DNA of 64,000 bases from Moniliella sp. 'wahieum'. Lineage: Eukaryota > Basidiomycota > Moniliellomycetes > Moniliellales > Moniliellaceae. The stretch's first letter is position 1; each line of letters opens with the position of its first letter. This document shows positions 32,701 through 45,085 of the stretch, piece by piece. The position numbers were made by a program, and so were the translations under genes. Below the pieces are notes generated by a model. It did no database searches. It worked only from the letters and a program-made list of their open reading frames with translations, and had not been told where the DNA came from. The DNA lies in contig RSEE01000016.1 of assembly GCA_003971905.1 (NCBI GenBank), positions 806,001 to 870,000 of the forward strand, given 5' to 3'.

Positions 32701-35700
32701 CTCGGATTCGTGCTGGAAGTAGGGATAGATGCACTCCCGGGCAGCAATGTTGGCGTTGAGGACAATCACGGTACGCAAGTGCTCGCGGATGTCGGTAGGC
32801 ATGAGCGTGCCCCAGAAGAGCATCCATTGGTGCGGAATCCAGTTCTCAGCTGTCAGGTCATGTCGACCAGCAAGTCAAAGTCGCGGTTGAGGAAGTGTTG
32901 CAGCAGTTGCATCGCATACACGATCAGCGCCTCGAAGTCCACAGTAGCCGCCCGCACGGCAGCTACCGAGTAGTACAGCACCGGTCGTCCACTCGCTCCG
33001 GGCGGACCGACACGCAGGATGCTCGTGAACGCCGATGTGTCCACGTGGCGTCCAGCGTTGCGTCGCATAAACTCACGGTACGCCGCCCCGTCAGGGCGGC
33101 CGCCGGGGCCAGTGCCGAGGCCAAGAGCATTAATGTCCAATCGTAGTCACCCGTTCGGCAAGGAGAGTACGCATCCCATCGTACGCTCGCTTGGCGTCGT
33201 CTGCCACAGCAGTGTTCCCCTCGGCGCGGGCCGCGGCCGAGCGCGCCAACAGGTCCTTGCCCAGCTCGTCGGCATTGTCAAACAAGAACTTGTGCAGGGT
33301 GTGCTCATCTGACTCGGTCAGCTGGTACCCCACCGCAAAGATGGAGTTCTGTGCACCCGCCGCCGCCGCCGCGCCTGCTGCCGTGACAGCGCCGCTGGCC
33401 CCACGCCGTCGGGCATGGGGGCAGCGTCTGGTCCAGCGGCTTCACATCGCTCACTTGGTCCAGGAAACGTGACACTTCCACGAGTTGCGCTGAAGGAAGT
33501 CGTTCATACGCGCCATGAACCCTTCCTTGTGTGTGCGAGCACAGTGTTCGCGACCAACGTTTGCAATAGCTTGGATACGAGCAACAGCCCCCGACGCATT
33601 TCACGCGCCCCTGGCGTTAGATTGAGGTCGATGAGCTGTGGCGACAATCGCAGGCGAGATGAAGCGAAGGAACATAAAGCCGCCTACGCCCTGGTAGCGC
33701 GCACTGGGAACTTGCTGTCCATCAGGATACGAATCTGCCGACACAATTCGCCCAACACTGGTGGCAACTTGGGGCCGAAGAGCAGATGGCATCGATGAAT
33801 GCCTGGGCCATTTCCTCTAGACGTGCCTGATTCGCCGCCAAGATGGCATCGGTTGCCGCTTGCCCGCCCACCTCGGCAGGGTCAATCTTGGAGGGGTCAA
33901 TCTCAAACGACCCGCCCTGGACGCGTGCAGCGAAGTCAACGATCAAAGGGCCAATGGTAGCACGGAGATATTCGTAGCCATGCATGCGTGCGTACACGCT
34001 CAGCAGGCGCGTGCGGAACGAGCTGGAACGGAACAACATCTCCTCTGACGGGGTTCGCTCAATCTCCTCCCGTAGCGCCAATCCTAAGAAGCGTAGCACT
34101 TCCCCCTTTGCATCAAAGAGGGAAAGTAGGACGCACTCCATGCTGTCCGTCTCGAACCTGCGGAAGATCTGGCAGATAGACAGGGCCAGCTGCATACCCG
34201 GGTCGGTAATCAGTTCGGCGAGTTGGTTTTGCTGCCGGGCGGAGTTGAAACGCTCGAGATCGTCAAACTGAGCGCCCTGGCGGAGGACATTGGTCATGAT
34301 TTGCATGAACACCGTGCGGATCCGCAGATCGTCCTTGTAGGCGAGCGGGAGGGAGTGCTGCAACCCAGAGTCAATGTTGGCCGCCAGCAGGTTGCTCAGG
34401 GCCTGGATGGCCGATTCCTGCAGCACTTCGCTCTCGTTGACGAGTGTTGCACCTTGCGCCCGCCGCGCCTGGGCCACAGCCCCGTCACACCATTGACGGC
34501 GGTCGCGCGCGCCGTTGCGTTGGCCTCCGCATCTTTTGCGCGATTAAAGACCTTGAGGAAGTAATTGAAGTACATACTGAACTGGCGCGACTTGGCCCAC
34601 TCCACCTTGTCGTCCAGCACCAACGCATCGTCGGCCAAGATCAACGGCAGGTTCTCGAGCAACATTGACACGGTGCGCAAGCAGGCCACATCCAGCTCCC
34701 GCTGGACACTCCGGCTGGGAAGCTTGCCCGCGCCACCCTCGTCCGTCTAAACACCGTGGGTCAGTTTTCGTTTCCACACACACTTCAGACCGGAGCGAAA
34801 GAAGCCAAGACGCACCGATTCAGATGTCCAAGTGACCAGCGCCTGGAACAGGCGGTTGCGCACGGGCAGCTCGTTGCTGAACGCAAACGAGGCCTTGTGT
34901 TTGAGCAGAGTGGCACATAGGCGTGACACCGCCAACTTGATCCGCAGCGGCTGCTCTTTTTTACCCAACGCATTCGCATACTCGACATACAAGACCATTA
35001 GAGAACCAATGTCACCCGCAGCGGGCCTTCGCCCTCCTCAGCCTCCTCGCCTTCCTCCTGTGGCAACCCGCAGCGGCATCCGTGCCAGCATGGCCTCGAC
35101 CACGGCAATCGACTGCTCAATGAACACGGTAAACATATCCGAAGGCCGCGGGAGACCCGTGTGCTTGTCAAAGAACTCAGAGAGCACAATGTGCACCTGT
35201 TTCAGCAGGTGGGCCGCCAGTTTCACCCCCAAATCCTGGCCTAGGGTGGACTTGACCTTGTCCCGGACCCAGAGGGAGTCGCTGACAGCAAGTCCACCAT
35301 CTCCTGTACATAGGTGTCGACAAGCGTTGCCGTGTCGGACTCCTCACCAACCCCGGCAATTTGGGTGGAAACGAGCGGCAACGCCTTCTCCTCAGCATGC
35401 GGAAGGGACACTGAGCCACCCAAACTGGCCAGGAAGGCAGTCAGGTTGTGCCAGTAAGCTGCCTTGTCTTGCGCCGTGTCGCTCATGTCGGCCGCCATGG
35501 GCCGAGCGACGATTTGGGTGAGGGTGCCCCAGCGGCGATAAGCCTCGGTCCAGGCTCCCCTCACCCTGGGTTGGGCCCAGTCTGTCCATCTCCGAGATCT
35601 CGGCCAGGGCTTGACGGAGCGCACGTTGTTGGGCCACACGCCCGCAAAGGGCGAGGAAACTTTCTCTGCTTGCAAGTAGAACGACCGCCAAGCAGCTGGG

Positions 35701-38700
35701 AGGGGACTCCGTTTCGCATCATGAATGTCCACCATCAGCCGCGCCAGTTGTGCCGCGCCATGGGAAATGTCAGTTTCGGCCGAGCAAAGAGTGAGCAGGA
35801 CAGCCACCTCAGCTTCCACAGCTTCGGCCGCCTGGATCGCTTCCCATGAGCCTAGAGTGCCAGCAGCGACCGAGAGGCCATTCGATTTTCCATCAGCGAA
35901 TCGACAGTACTCTTCTGTAGGCGAGCCAAGCGGGCAAGCAAATATCATGTGTCAGGTGGAGGTAAAGACGCCGCGTATACGGCGAATCGGCCCACATGAT
36001 CCTCTCGTAGAAGGCCAGCAACAAATACGACGGCGCCACAATCTCCTGCGCCGCCAGCAGGTGCGGTTGCGGTTCTTTTGCCGGCCGCCAGATGGGGATC
36101 ATTAGTGCACCCAAAGCAGCGGGGGCAACCTTTTCCCAGCCATGGGCTTGGGCTGTGAATCCCACGGCCCAGGCCAGGCTGAGAGGGGTGTCCACGTTGC
36201 GCAGTTCGCCCCAGAAAGTGTCGTGGGCCCATGGTGCACGCACCTCAGGCGGGGGCCGGGGACGAAGGTCTTTGCCCATCCCGTGGTACAAAGAGCAAAG
36301 TCTGCTTGCCATAGGTGCAGAATATAGACCAACAGCTCCTTCCTCCGTGCTGGTGGATCTGTAGCATTGTTGACGGCCACCACGGCAGGTGTCAGTCCGG
36401 GCTGCCCCGATGCTGAACCACGCGTGAAAGAAAGTTTGCCCGAGGTGGATGGAGAAGCCGACTGCGAGGGGGATAAGGCCCCCGAAACGTTGCTTGCAGG
36501 AAGACCACTGGTCTGCAAGGTGATCCCATGCGCTGTTTCCTTGAACATATGCCGAAGAGGGAGGGCGATGATGGGATAGAGACTCGTCAGAGATGGGCGC
36601 CACGTGGCCCGCCCCGGGCCTGCAGACAAGCGCAGCGCCGCCTTGGCCAGCATGATCTTGGCGCTTGTTGTCGCCTTGTCAGCAAGACAGCCGGGGATGA
36701 TCTCAGAGGTGGTACGAGCGGGGTCGAGCGTGTAAAGTGCAGCGAGCAATTCCGACGCAAGCGCCACCTCGTCTGTGCGTGCCCCTCCTGCGCCTGCCAC
36801 AAGACGCAGTGGAGTAAACACCCGGTCTCGCAATTCGGGTTCAAGATCGGGCACAACCAGGCGCAACGCCGCATCCGACATACGGGTGTAGGATGCTGCC
36901 ACGACAAGATCCACCGCGGCATGAGCAGGAGCATCCGCGGGAAATCGGTTTCGAGCCTTGCCGAAGCTGCTTGCGCAACGCATCGTAGTAGAATGCATAC
37001 TTCTTGCCTGTTCCGGCAGCCACAAGCTTCCTACTCTCGCCTGCTGCGAGGCGAGCGACAAGATCGGGGCACAAAGCCAAAAGGGATGACATGAGTGGCC
37101 AAAAGACTGCGCGTCGTTTGCCCCCTACGTGAGACTCAGATACAGAGGCCACCTGGTCAAGAGCGCGTCGGGACCACCATCCAGCCGGCGGTTAGCCTGG
37201 TACAGTGCTGCAAACTCGTTCGGGTGGTAGAGGATGAAAGCCCAGATCATCCTCCGCAGAGCAATTGCCGTGGCCACTTGGGCCGGTCGACGGAAATGGA
37301 GGAAGACACTGTTGAGTTCGGCGAGAACGACACCGAGACGTGGTTTGGTCGCATTGATTGTCTCGAGGATTCGCAGATCGCCCAAGGCAACAGCCAAATC
37401 ATCCGGGTGGATGGCCGTGGCTGGGTTGCGACCTTGTGCAGCAAGGACGGTGAAACGCTGTCGCAGACGAGCGAAGACCACACCCCAATTGGACGAGGAG
37501 AGATAAAAGACTACCATGGCAGCATGCTTGCTCAGGTCGGCGACAATAGTAGGGAGCGTGTCGAGGTCACCGCGTGCCGCAGCCTCACTGGAGTATCGCC
37601 AAGAGAGGGCGACATCTCCATCCAAGCGCGATTAAACTGGGGGGGCGAGCTATTGTTGGGGAGGCGGGGAAGGTGGCCGCCAAAAGGTGTGAGCGAAGGC
37701 GGGAAGGCGGGAAGCAGCGAAAAGAGAGGTGCGCCGCCACTGTGGAGAAGGTGAGGGCCGTCCAAAAGACGATCCTCCTTCTCTGCCTCCTTGGCATCTG
37801 CATCCTCCTCCTTGCGCCCTCCGCGGCCTCCGAAACGCTGCAGGGCATCCCTTCCACGGGATGAAGCACCTTTTGCGGCGGCCTGGGGCTTGGGCGCGTC
37901 GAGCATAGCTGGATCAATGAACAGACCGGATTCTTCCCTGGCGGCAGCGTGGCGAAGGTAGGCAGCCATCAATGCCAAGCGCGGCGGGCCAGGGCATCAT
38001 CGATGGGAAGAGGATCGTCCCAAGCGTCACCGGTGTAGAGTCCGCCGTTCGGGGCAGACGAATCAAATGCTTCGTTGGGACGGAGAGAGTCGTTGGTATG
38101 GCGCCAGTGACTGAAGAGGCAGGCGACAAGGGCCTTGACGAGGAACAGCTGCGAAGCCAGAAGGTCGAGCCCAGCAATAGAGTCCTCGGCAACCATTTGA
38201 AGGGAGCGATTCAGGCCATCGAGCTGCTGTAGGAGTTCGTGAAGGATGAGAGGGAGGGCATTGGGCGCGAGTTCGACCAAGTTGGCTACTTGTTTGCGCA
38301 CCATGACGTCGCACTCGAGAGTGGTCAGACGCCAACCCGACTTGGCAGGAAGCTACGAAGAAAGAGTTAGTAACCTGCAGAGGTATGATGGTGAATTCGA
38401 CGTACCTGGTCGGCAATGCGGGCGAAGATGGCGCGCACCAAGGCGGCACCGGGTGCGGACGGATCGGTGGTGGACGAAGGCAGCGCATCGAGGGAGGGAA
38501 GGCGAGCGGGCTTGGAGGGAATGGTTTGTTTGGGAGGGAGGAAACATCATCAACACGGGTGGAGGAGGGGGCGTAGGATGCAGACAACTGGTCGGCCAAA
38601 CCGGGGGGGCGGTGGAGTTGGCGGTGGAGTTGGCGGTGGTGGAGGCAATGGAGGGCGGGGTGGGGCGGGCCATGGCGCCGGCGGAAGGCACGCCGAGGGC

Positions 38701-38766
38701 GCCGGCGGGCATGGCAGCAGCCAACTCGGCGGCCACGAGGGGAGAGTCAGACTCAGGCCGCTCCAT
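29740..38766 (-). CDS. IRA1: Neurofibromin/Ira-type Ras GTPase-activating protein
   Basis: Very large RasGAP of the neurofibromin (NF1)/Ira1-Ira2 family, a negative regulator of Ras that stimulates GTP hydrolysis and so restrains cAMP/PKA signalling. A long N-terminal helical region precedes the RasGAP domain (about 34.4-33.5 kb). The latter shows SEEMLFRSSSFRTRLLSVYA, with the arginine finger in LFR; then YEYLRATIGPLI; and the signature GGFMFLRFISPAIV. Then follows the Sec14-PH module typical of neurofibromin (about 33.1-32.0 kb): GRPVLYYSVAAVRA, RDFDLLVDMT, LFWGTLMPTDIREHL with VIVLNANIAAREC, then FADIDDIALLSPRG and FLITCKAGQTVFLF. C-terminal HEAT-like sequence ends at 29740 (GAIDAGAHD). 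Introns at 38353-38405 and 30044-30105 are clear. The frame changes some thirty times, far more than introns can explain. Start at 38766 (MERPESD). Size, about 2,900 codons, fits the family. Confidence 0.9.
30044..30105 (-). other. Intron near the 3' end of the IRA gene
   Basis: 62-nt intron: GTGCGT donor, TTGCTGAC branch, TGCAG acceptor. Splicing joins ...AKPAILSIM to YDWVAAGMQTEIE. Confidence 0.65.
38353..38405 (-). other. Intron near the 5' end of the IRA gene
   Basis: 53-nt intron with GTACGT donor, TACTAAC branch and CGTAG acceptor. It follows an ...ADQ codon run and precedes LPAKSGWRLTTLECDVMV. Confidence 0.75.
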
Positions 38767-39104
38767 GGGGGTATGGGGGTGTGGGAGTGGGGGGTTCGGG
38801 TGGGGGTGGAGATGGGGGCGGGGGTCGAATGTGCCCGGGAGAAGGCGAAGCGGGGGCCAAGAAGAAGCGCTGATGCGCCACAGCAGCGCACCGGGGCGCA
38901 CTGCCCGCAGGTGGGACGGTACACCGCCGCCGTGCCTTCCTGCTCCGGAGTCGTCCCAGTTTTGGATGGCACCCAGTCGTCACACATCACCCCCACACAT
39001 CACCGGACATCTGTCACTCGTCCTGTCGCATGTCCAACGGCTGCCATGTCTCGCGCAGCAAGCCCTGATCCGATCGATCCGATCACTCAGCCAGTATCAT
39101 CGAT

Positions 39105-39165
39105 CAGCCTTCAAGATCAAGCTTCAAGCTTCAAGCAGCTTCAGCCTTCAAGCTTCAGCTTCAAT
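39105..39165. repeat. AAGCTTC microrepeat cluster
   Basis: Seven or so CTTCAAG/AAGCTTC units in a row with small interruptions, all overlapping the palindrome AAGCTT or its CAGCTT variants. Confidence 0.8.
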
Positions 39166-39288
39166 GGAGAATCCCCCGCCGGCACGGGTGCCGGAGGCCA
39201 GCAGCACCGCAGCAGACCCAGTGCACGGGCACTAATGCACCTTGCATAGTGCTCGCCACGTCGCCCCACCTTTTGTGTCATCTCCAAG

Positions 39289-39486
39289 ATGCCAATGAAG
39301 CTCTTGCGACGTTTGCGTACGACGGCAACAGAAGAATGGCCGCCCCACTCGTCTCTGTTGGCGGAATCGACTCGACAGTCCCCTCCGCCCTTCGATGCAC
39401 ATCGCATGTCACATATCTTCCCTGCCGTCCTCCTGGTCTTCTCGGTCAACGGCATCGTCGAAATACAAACGGTCAGCATTTGGTAG
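39289..39486 (+). CDS. Small hypothetical protein with hydrophobic C-terminus
   Basis: 65-codon ORF starting MPMKLLRRLRTTATEEW, polar in the middle, ending with a hydrophobic stretch (FPAVLLVFSVNGIVEIQ). The basic N-terminus could be a mitochondrial presequence and the end a membrane anchor. No family recognised. The opposite strand is also open (39141-39719) with a GTAAGT donor-like site, so even the strand is unsure. Confidence 0.25.
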   Translation: MPMKLLRRLRTTATEEWPPHSSLLAESTRQSPPPFDAHRMSHIFPAVLLVFSVNGIVEIQTVSIW

Positions 39487-40373
39487 GATCTGAATTCATT
39501 ATGGCATTTGCATAACTTACGAAAGGGACAAAGAAACGCTGCGCCTATCGAGCTCGGGCATCCGACCTGTGCTGTTTGCTCGTCCAAGCCCAACTCGAAA
39601 ACCACTAGAGTGGTCAGCGGAGGTGAGGACCTCTTGGCTCCCCTCCATTCGCTTACAAACCGGCTGTAGTGAGGGTGGATACGAGTGAGAATAGTAGGCA
39701 TGAAAGGGCGATGAACCATCTCCCAATGAGACTCTTCATCAGTAAATTCCTTCCACAGTCCTCAAAACTCTTGTTAGTCGTCTTGGTACCCAGAAAGTCC
39801 TTTTCCCTGTGTTCCACAACGGGCGTTGCGATTCGCTCGTGTACCACCTTCCGGTAGGTATCCCTATGGCCTCGTGTGTGCCTGAACCTGCCCACTCCCC
39901 ATGATATGCAACTCATCCATTGATCCTATATGTTTGTCTCTAATATCCATTTGGGTCATATAGTTGTGCATCGGGGAACCACAGATGATCTCTCCCAGAG
40001 CGTAAGGAAGCAGTAACCTATACTATGTCATCGCCACGCGATTCACAGAGTCGTTAGTATTGGGTGGACCTATTGACCCCCTCGTTCATTCCCAATCGTG
40101 ATTTGGTGCGTATTGGAACACATTCTTGGTTGTCTATTCCATACTTGTTGCAAGCAAATGAAAAAGCAAGAAGACGATGCTGAGGTGGCCTGTTGGCCTT
40201 CAACAATCGCTGGCTCACTCTCTAGCGTGCTTCTCCCTGTTCATCGTCCTCTTTATTCATTTTCGAGCACTACCATGGCCCTCAAAGGAGAAGCGCACGG
40301 GACTTGTAGGTGGAGCTACCAGTATCAATCATTTAAAAAGGGAAAGTATAGGAACCCAATAAGAGCTTAGAGA

Positions 40374-40974
40374 TTACTTGCTCTGCTCCTTAGCCTTGTG
40401 TTCGGTCCACTCCAGCCAGGAACCGCGGTAGTTACGAACGTTCTTGAACCCGTGCTGAAGTAGATAATCCAGCGCCTTCTGCGAGCGCTTGCCCGAACGG
40501 CAATACACAATCAGCTTGGCATCCCCGCGGGGGCATGAAGGAAAACTTATCCAAAAACCATTTGGTCTGGTTGTCATCCTCCGCCGCCTTGAGCGCCACC
40601 GTCAGCTCCGACAAGGGCAAGTTGACTGCCGAAGGGATCATACCTTCTTGCGTCTCGGCTGGCTCCCGCACATCAATCAGGGTCACCTCCTGCATCACAA
40701 CACGTGTTAGTTAAGATCCTAGCACAGGAAGGGAGAGAAGGTAGCGTACCCCGGTAGGGTGCTCCGTGAGCGGCTTGAGTTCGTCATAGCTCACGTCCTT
40801 GTGCTCGGTCCACGCGTCCAAACGAAGAGCCGAGGCGACCAGCGTGCGCGAGCTGATGCGCGGAGGAAGAGGGACAGCGACAGCCATGCGGGTGGTGGTA
40901 GGCAGGGGCCCACGCACCCCCCTCAGAAGGGCGGCAGAGCATGAGGGCACAGCACGACGCACGGAAGCCAGCAT
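40374..40974 (-). CDS. Mitochondrial-type single-domain rhodanese
   Basis: Thiosulfate sulfurtransferase-like protein with one rhodanese domain. The first 45 residues (MLASVRRAVPSCSAALLRG...) are basic, rich in Ala/Ser/Arg and lack acidic residues, as in a mitochondrial presequence. The domain starts VSYDELKPLTEHP. After an intron at 40690-40749 it continues VTLIDVREPAETQEGMIPSA with NLPLSEL. The active-site loop is VYCRSGKRS with the catalytic Cys, and the end is FKNVRNYRGSWLEWTE, the usual C-terminal rhodanese motif. One frame break sits at a C/G-run (about 40535). About 160 residues. Likely role: sulfur transfer or sulfide oxidation in mitochondria; the substrate is inferred only. Confidence 0.85.
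40690..40749 (-). other. Intron in the rhodanese gene
   Basis: 60-nt intron on the minus strand: GTACGC donor, TTAACTAACA branch region, ATGCAG acceptor. It joins ...EHPTG to EVTLIDVRE. Confidence 0.75.
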
Positions 40975-41380
40975 GGGGGAGGATATGGTGTTATTGGCTC
41001 GAGAAGCTCACAAGTCCGGCCCAAGCCTCCCCGTCCGGCTGCTTCAAGCCGAGGGTTAAGCGGGCTGAGCGCCTGAGCGCAGGCAACGGGCCTCCTCCAG
41101 ACGTCACGCTGCCAATATTCAATGTTCAATCCCTCAGCGCCTCAGCAACGATGGCGTCACAGGCGGACATGACAGGATGACGCAATCATCATTCCGCCCG
41201 GCGTGAAATTTGAAAGGGGATGCGCAAAGACGATGCATACGCATTGTTGGATCCAAAGACACTAGGATATAGTGCCTACTAGTTGATCATGATCGTGTGG
41301 GAGGCGAGCAAAGCAAGGGTCAGAATGGTGAGAGTGCAATCCGGGGGAAGGCAGCCGGAGGGGCAACAGGAAGGGGTGGG

Positions 41381-41427
41381 ACAGAGGCGGAACAGAGGCG
41401 GAACAGAGGCGGAACAGAGGCGGAACG
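41381..41427 (+). repeat. 11-bp minisatellite (ACAGAGGCGGA)
   Basis: Four perfect tandem copies of an 11-bp purine-rich unit. Confidence 0.9.
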
Positions 41428-41699
41428 GGGCCGCCTCGCACAGATCGTTACACTGGATTATACGCTGGCATCCTGACTGGGCGCCTTGGCCACATGAATA
41501 GTTGAGCGCGGGTCTTCGAAGCTTCCTATAGCACAACCAAGGCGAGGAGAAGTCGGAGACACAAAAAGAGAAATCTCTCTACCGACTGAATATAAATGCG
41601 GGTGTGTCAAGTAGTTCCGCCATGTAACACTATCGTGGTTTTGGCAGGGTTGTTGTTGTACACGAGGAAGAGAGCACCGCAATAAAACGCCCCTTTGGA

Positions 41700-42160
41700 A
41701 CTCTGAGAGAAGGTGCTGCCTTTCGACTGTTGGAACAAACTGAATGCGAAAGAACACCAAGTACCAGGGCATTCAAGAACCTTTCTCTCCTTTGGTTAAT
41801 ATGACGTTGCGAGAAAACACTTTATGCTGCCAAGACGAGACGAGCAATATGTTTGGGCACCGATATGGAGGACGAATTAACTACTACTGAGTCTCAATCA
41901 TGGAGAAACCGTTAACACGTTCACACCGCTCGGATGCCTACCACAATCATTTGTATCCAAGGGCACTACCTAGGGTTTGGAAACTGATGGTGGGCGCCAG
42001 AGGGTCCTCATATGCTGACGGTTCCCACGGTTTCCTATTAGACAGGTTTTTGGCGCCAACAAGCAACACACGCCATCAGATGAGCAAAACCGGTCGGTAT
42101 AGGCTCAGCATTTCTTTTTGTCCCAGTCTAAGCTTTGTCGATGATATCGTTACAGTGTAA
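41700..42160 (+). repeat. Dispersed decayed coding repeat (copy 4)
   Basis: Same order of blocks as the 13-kb copy: CTGTTGGAACAAACTGAATG, then AACACCAAGTACCAGGGCAT, ATCAAGAACC-like steps, a GACGTTGCGAG...CCAAGACG stretch, AGGGTCCTCATATGCTGACG, CGGTCGGTATAGGC, and a CAGTCTAAGCTTTGTCGATG end. Many substitutions and indels; no open frame through it. Confidence 0.6.
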
Positions 42161-43611
42161 AGAGGCTTAGGAATATCCAGAAACAGAGAGTGATTGTAAT
42201 GTCTTCTTCAGCGTAATGATAGCGTATCATCACTGGGTCGTTTTTGTTGCTGCATCTCTCTCTCCAATTCAAGTACAAAATGAACTGTGGTGCCATGAAC
42301 ACCATACTAGTACCAGACATTTTTCCTTGGTATATAAGCATCCTGCAAAGGAGTAGGAGATTTATAACCGATCCCTCCTGTGACTGTTTCGCCTCTCGCG
42401 GCAAATCTAACATGAACGAAACAGAAGGGGACGGTTTGATTGGATCGAATCCCTAGTACGGCTCTTCTGATCGGCAAGTATTGTCATGGGGGGGTAGATG
42501 GACCGACGTTTTGGGGAGTAATCCCTTGGACGAAGTGTAGGAGCGGAAGATGCCCTCTCAATTTGGGTTGCCTGAGTGAAAAGGCGGTGGTTGAGACCCT
42601 CCGAGCACGGAGCGGCGTATTATAGGTCGTTCAACCCCGGGTTGTAGAGACTTAGATGGTCTCGGGGGTAATGTATGTAGTACCTTCCGGTTACCAGGAT
42701 CAACGCTGGTAATAGGCGGACCGAGACGGGATGTCGGGATCAGGCGTACGCCTGGTTCTGCACATATAGTCACCAGATTGGCTGAACCCTTATGGGTTCT
42801 ACACCTGTTTTTCCCCTTTGTCTATGTTCTTCCAAGATTCATGTCCGGAGAGGCAACCTGACTGTCTCCATAACACTTGAAGTATATAGTATGAAGCATT
42901 GAGAGGGAGTTGTAATGTAACGTTCCCCATTTGGAGAGGGACTGCCCAGCTGTTGGTTTCTTCCACCCCCAACGGGCGGCATTTTTGAGCCAATTTTGCC
43001 GGCGTATTAAACGTGAACATGCAACAGCATAGGGCATGATCTGCGTGATCTGCTTGATCTGTCAGCATAATACACAAAAGAAAAAACACACAACCGTTAC
43101 CAAATGCCGCTTCAATATAATAGCTTGGGCATCAACTATATGTCGCTGAATGAAGGGGCAGTGATAGCGTGTATAAGAAAGTAGGACCAAACCAAGTTCA
43201 GACGCGTGCCTTTTTGGCTGATTTTAACTCACCCCGCCGACAGCTTTTTTCGCTTCAGTTCGCCTTCCCTTCGTGTACTACCGCTTCACTTGCTGTCAAC
43301 ATAAGTTCGCTTCGCCTACCCCCTCTCTCTCCCCTATAACTTTTTCCCCTGTCGCAGGCACCCGTGCGCAGGCTTCCTTTTTCTCAAGTCCAATCGAAAA
43401 GGTGATCTCATCTCATTAAGTCTTTCAGATATCATTGGAGATGGTTCATAGTTCACATCAGGTCTACCCCACACGCATTCTTTTCATCCATTCGCCACAT
43501 CCAGGTTGGAAGAGAATATGGCGGGATCCACACACAATCTCCTAAGCTCATCAGTGTTGGCGACACCTCATCGCCTTCCTAACTGGGCTAGCAGATCTAC
43601 CAGCGCATATG

Positions 43612-43650
43612 CCGGGTGAACGTGGTGAACGTTGAACGTTGAACGAAGAG
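43612..43650. repeat. GTTGAACGTTGAAC microrepeat
   Basis: Tandem 7-8 bp TGAACGT units round the palindrome AACGTT. Confidence 0.75.
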
Positions 43651-44784
43651 CTCGGCAGATGATAGTGTTTCTTTGTCCTTCTCTCAGTCTTTTCAGTTGT
43701 TCAAGTGCTGCTATATATGAATGCAGCAGTATATATATCAGAGGGGCTATAATGGGGACTACATCATGTTAGACTGATGTTGTGGGCGGACGCTTCATCT
43801 CGTAGCAAAGAGTCTTTGATATGCAATGCACGCGGCGATCAAGTTACAGCAACTGGCAATGTAGTAGTCTTAATGGATGAGAAGGTTTTGAGAGAATAAC
43901 TGTATAATAACTCGTTTGCACGTGCTGTGGTGAAGGGTTTTTCACGAGTGCCACGGTTTTTGGCACAGCAGAGCACAACAGAGTACTGACTGAGAGAGTA
44001 GTATAGCCTTGCCAGTACGTTGTTTCAGACTAGTAGTCACGAAGCAAATACTAATGATTAATGAGCCTGCCGTGCGTGATCTACAGATCTTGGCTTAAGA
44101 GTAGGAAGCACAGTATTAGCACTCACATGTCACACCCCCTACTATTATTAGTACGGATACGCTATTGGCGTAGATAGGATGTGGTTGCTGGCAAGACGCC
44201 AATGGTCTACTATTAGGTGGGGAACCTCTGTTAGATGCGATTGAGACACATAATCATATGACGTCTTCATAAAACGATGTGCCACACTTGTCAAGCGGCC
44301 AGTGGACTTCCTTGAACTTGAAGTAAAACGTTCAACGTTCACCCATAAAACAAGCTGTGCACATCTCCAAAATGGTCTGGTAATCGCCTTAGAAGAGGCT
44401 GTTTGGCGCCGCTATTCTGATGTATATCCGACAAAATGTTTGGTGATATGCACTGCGTTTTGTGTATATCTCAAACGGTGTCTGTTGGCATCTCACAATG
44501 CCTTCAGGTTCCACAGCGAAGTTTGACGATAACCAATTCGATCATTGTCGGGTCAATCGACAATCCCGCATCCCATCCATCTCTCGGACTCTCATTTCTG
44601 CTGATGCACTGATGATCGATGACATGTGACCTGTAACACCTTATGGGAGCTCTACTCTTTTCGTTGTATGCGGGAAAAATGCCCGAGGCTGATAAAATGG
44701 TTTTCAGTATGCCGCCCGCAAGACAAGCACGGTACTGATGAGACCTGGAGTCCAGATGGTCCTCGAGGGTGATGCAATCGCACT

Positions 44785-44812
44785 AGTGGTGGTGGTGGTG
44801 GTGGTGGTGGTG
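44785..44812 (+). repeat. (GGT)n microsatellite
   Basis: About nine GGT repeats in non-coding DNA. Confidence 0.9.
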
Positions 44813-44989
44813 GGTCTAAGCCAACCAGCAACGCCTACAGAGGAACATCAAGCAGCGCACCAGGGGCTAAGCTGCGGAACAAGGAAAAACAGGAGAGAAA
44901 AACAACGGAACTCCTAGGCCTGAAGAGGAACTGAAGGGACATTGACCAAAGCACGAGCCACCTGATGGCTCAACAGGTACAGCACTTGG

Positions 44990-45085
44990 ATTTGAGAGAG
45001 AGGCTTGAATCTTGAAGCTTGACGGAGGAAAGGCTATGTACGAGAGCTTGAAGCTTGAAGCTTTTGACGCTTGAAGCTTGAACGT
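44990..45085. repeat. CTTGAAGCTTGAAG microrepeat cluster
   Basis: Repeated TTGAAGC units separated by short unique stretches, each overlapping AAGCTT. Matches units at 3387-3414, 12711-12730, 28935-28960, 39105-39165. Confidence 0.8.

Larger units (their letters stand above)
38767..40373. other. Intergenic between IRA and rhodanese genes
   Basis: Upstream of the IRA start is a GC-rich then Pro-coding stretch. A dense AAGCTTC/CTTCAAG microrepeat cluster lies at 39105-39165. A small plus-strand ORF at 39289-39486 is listed separately. 39850-40330 is AT-richer and looks non-coding; it includes the 3' flank of the rhodanese gene. Confidence 0.45.
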
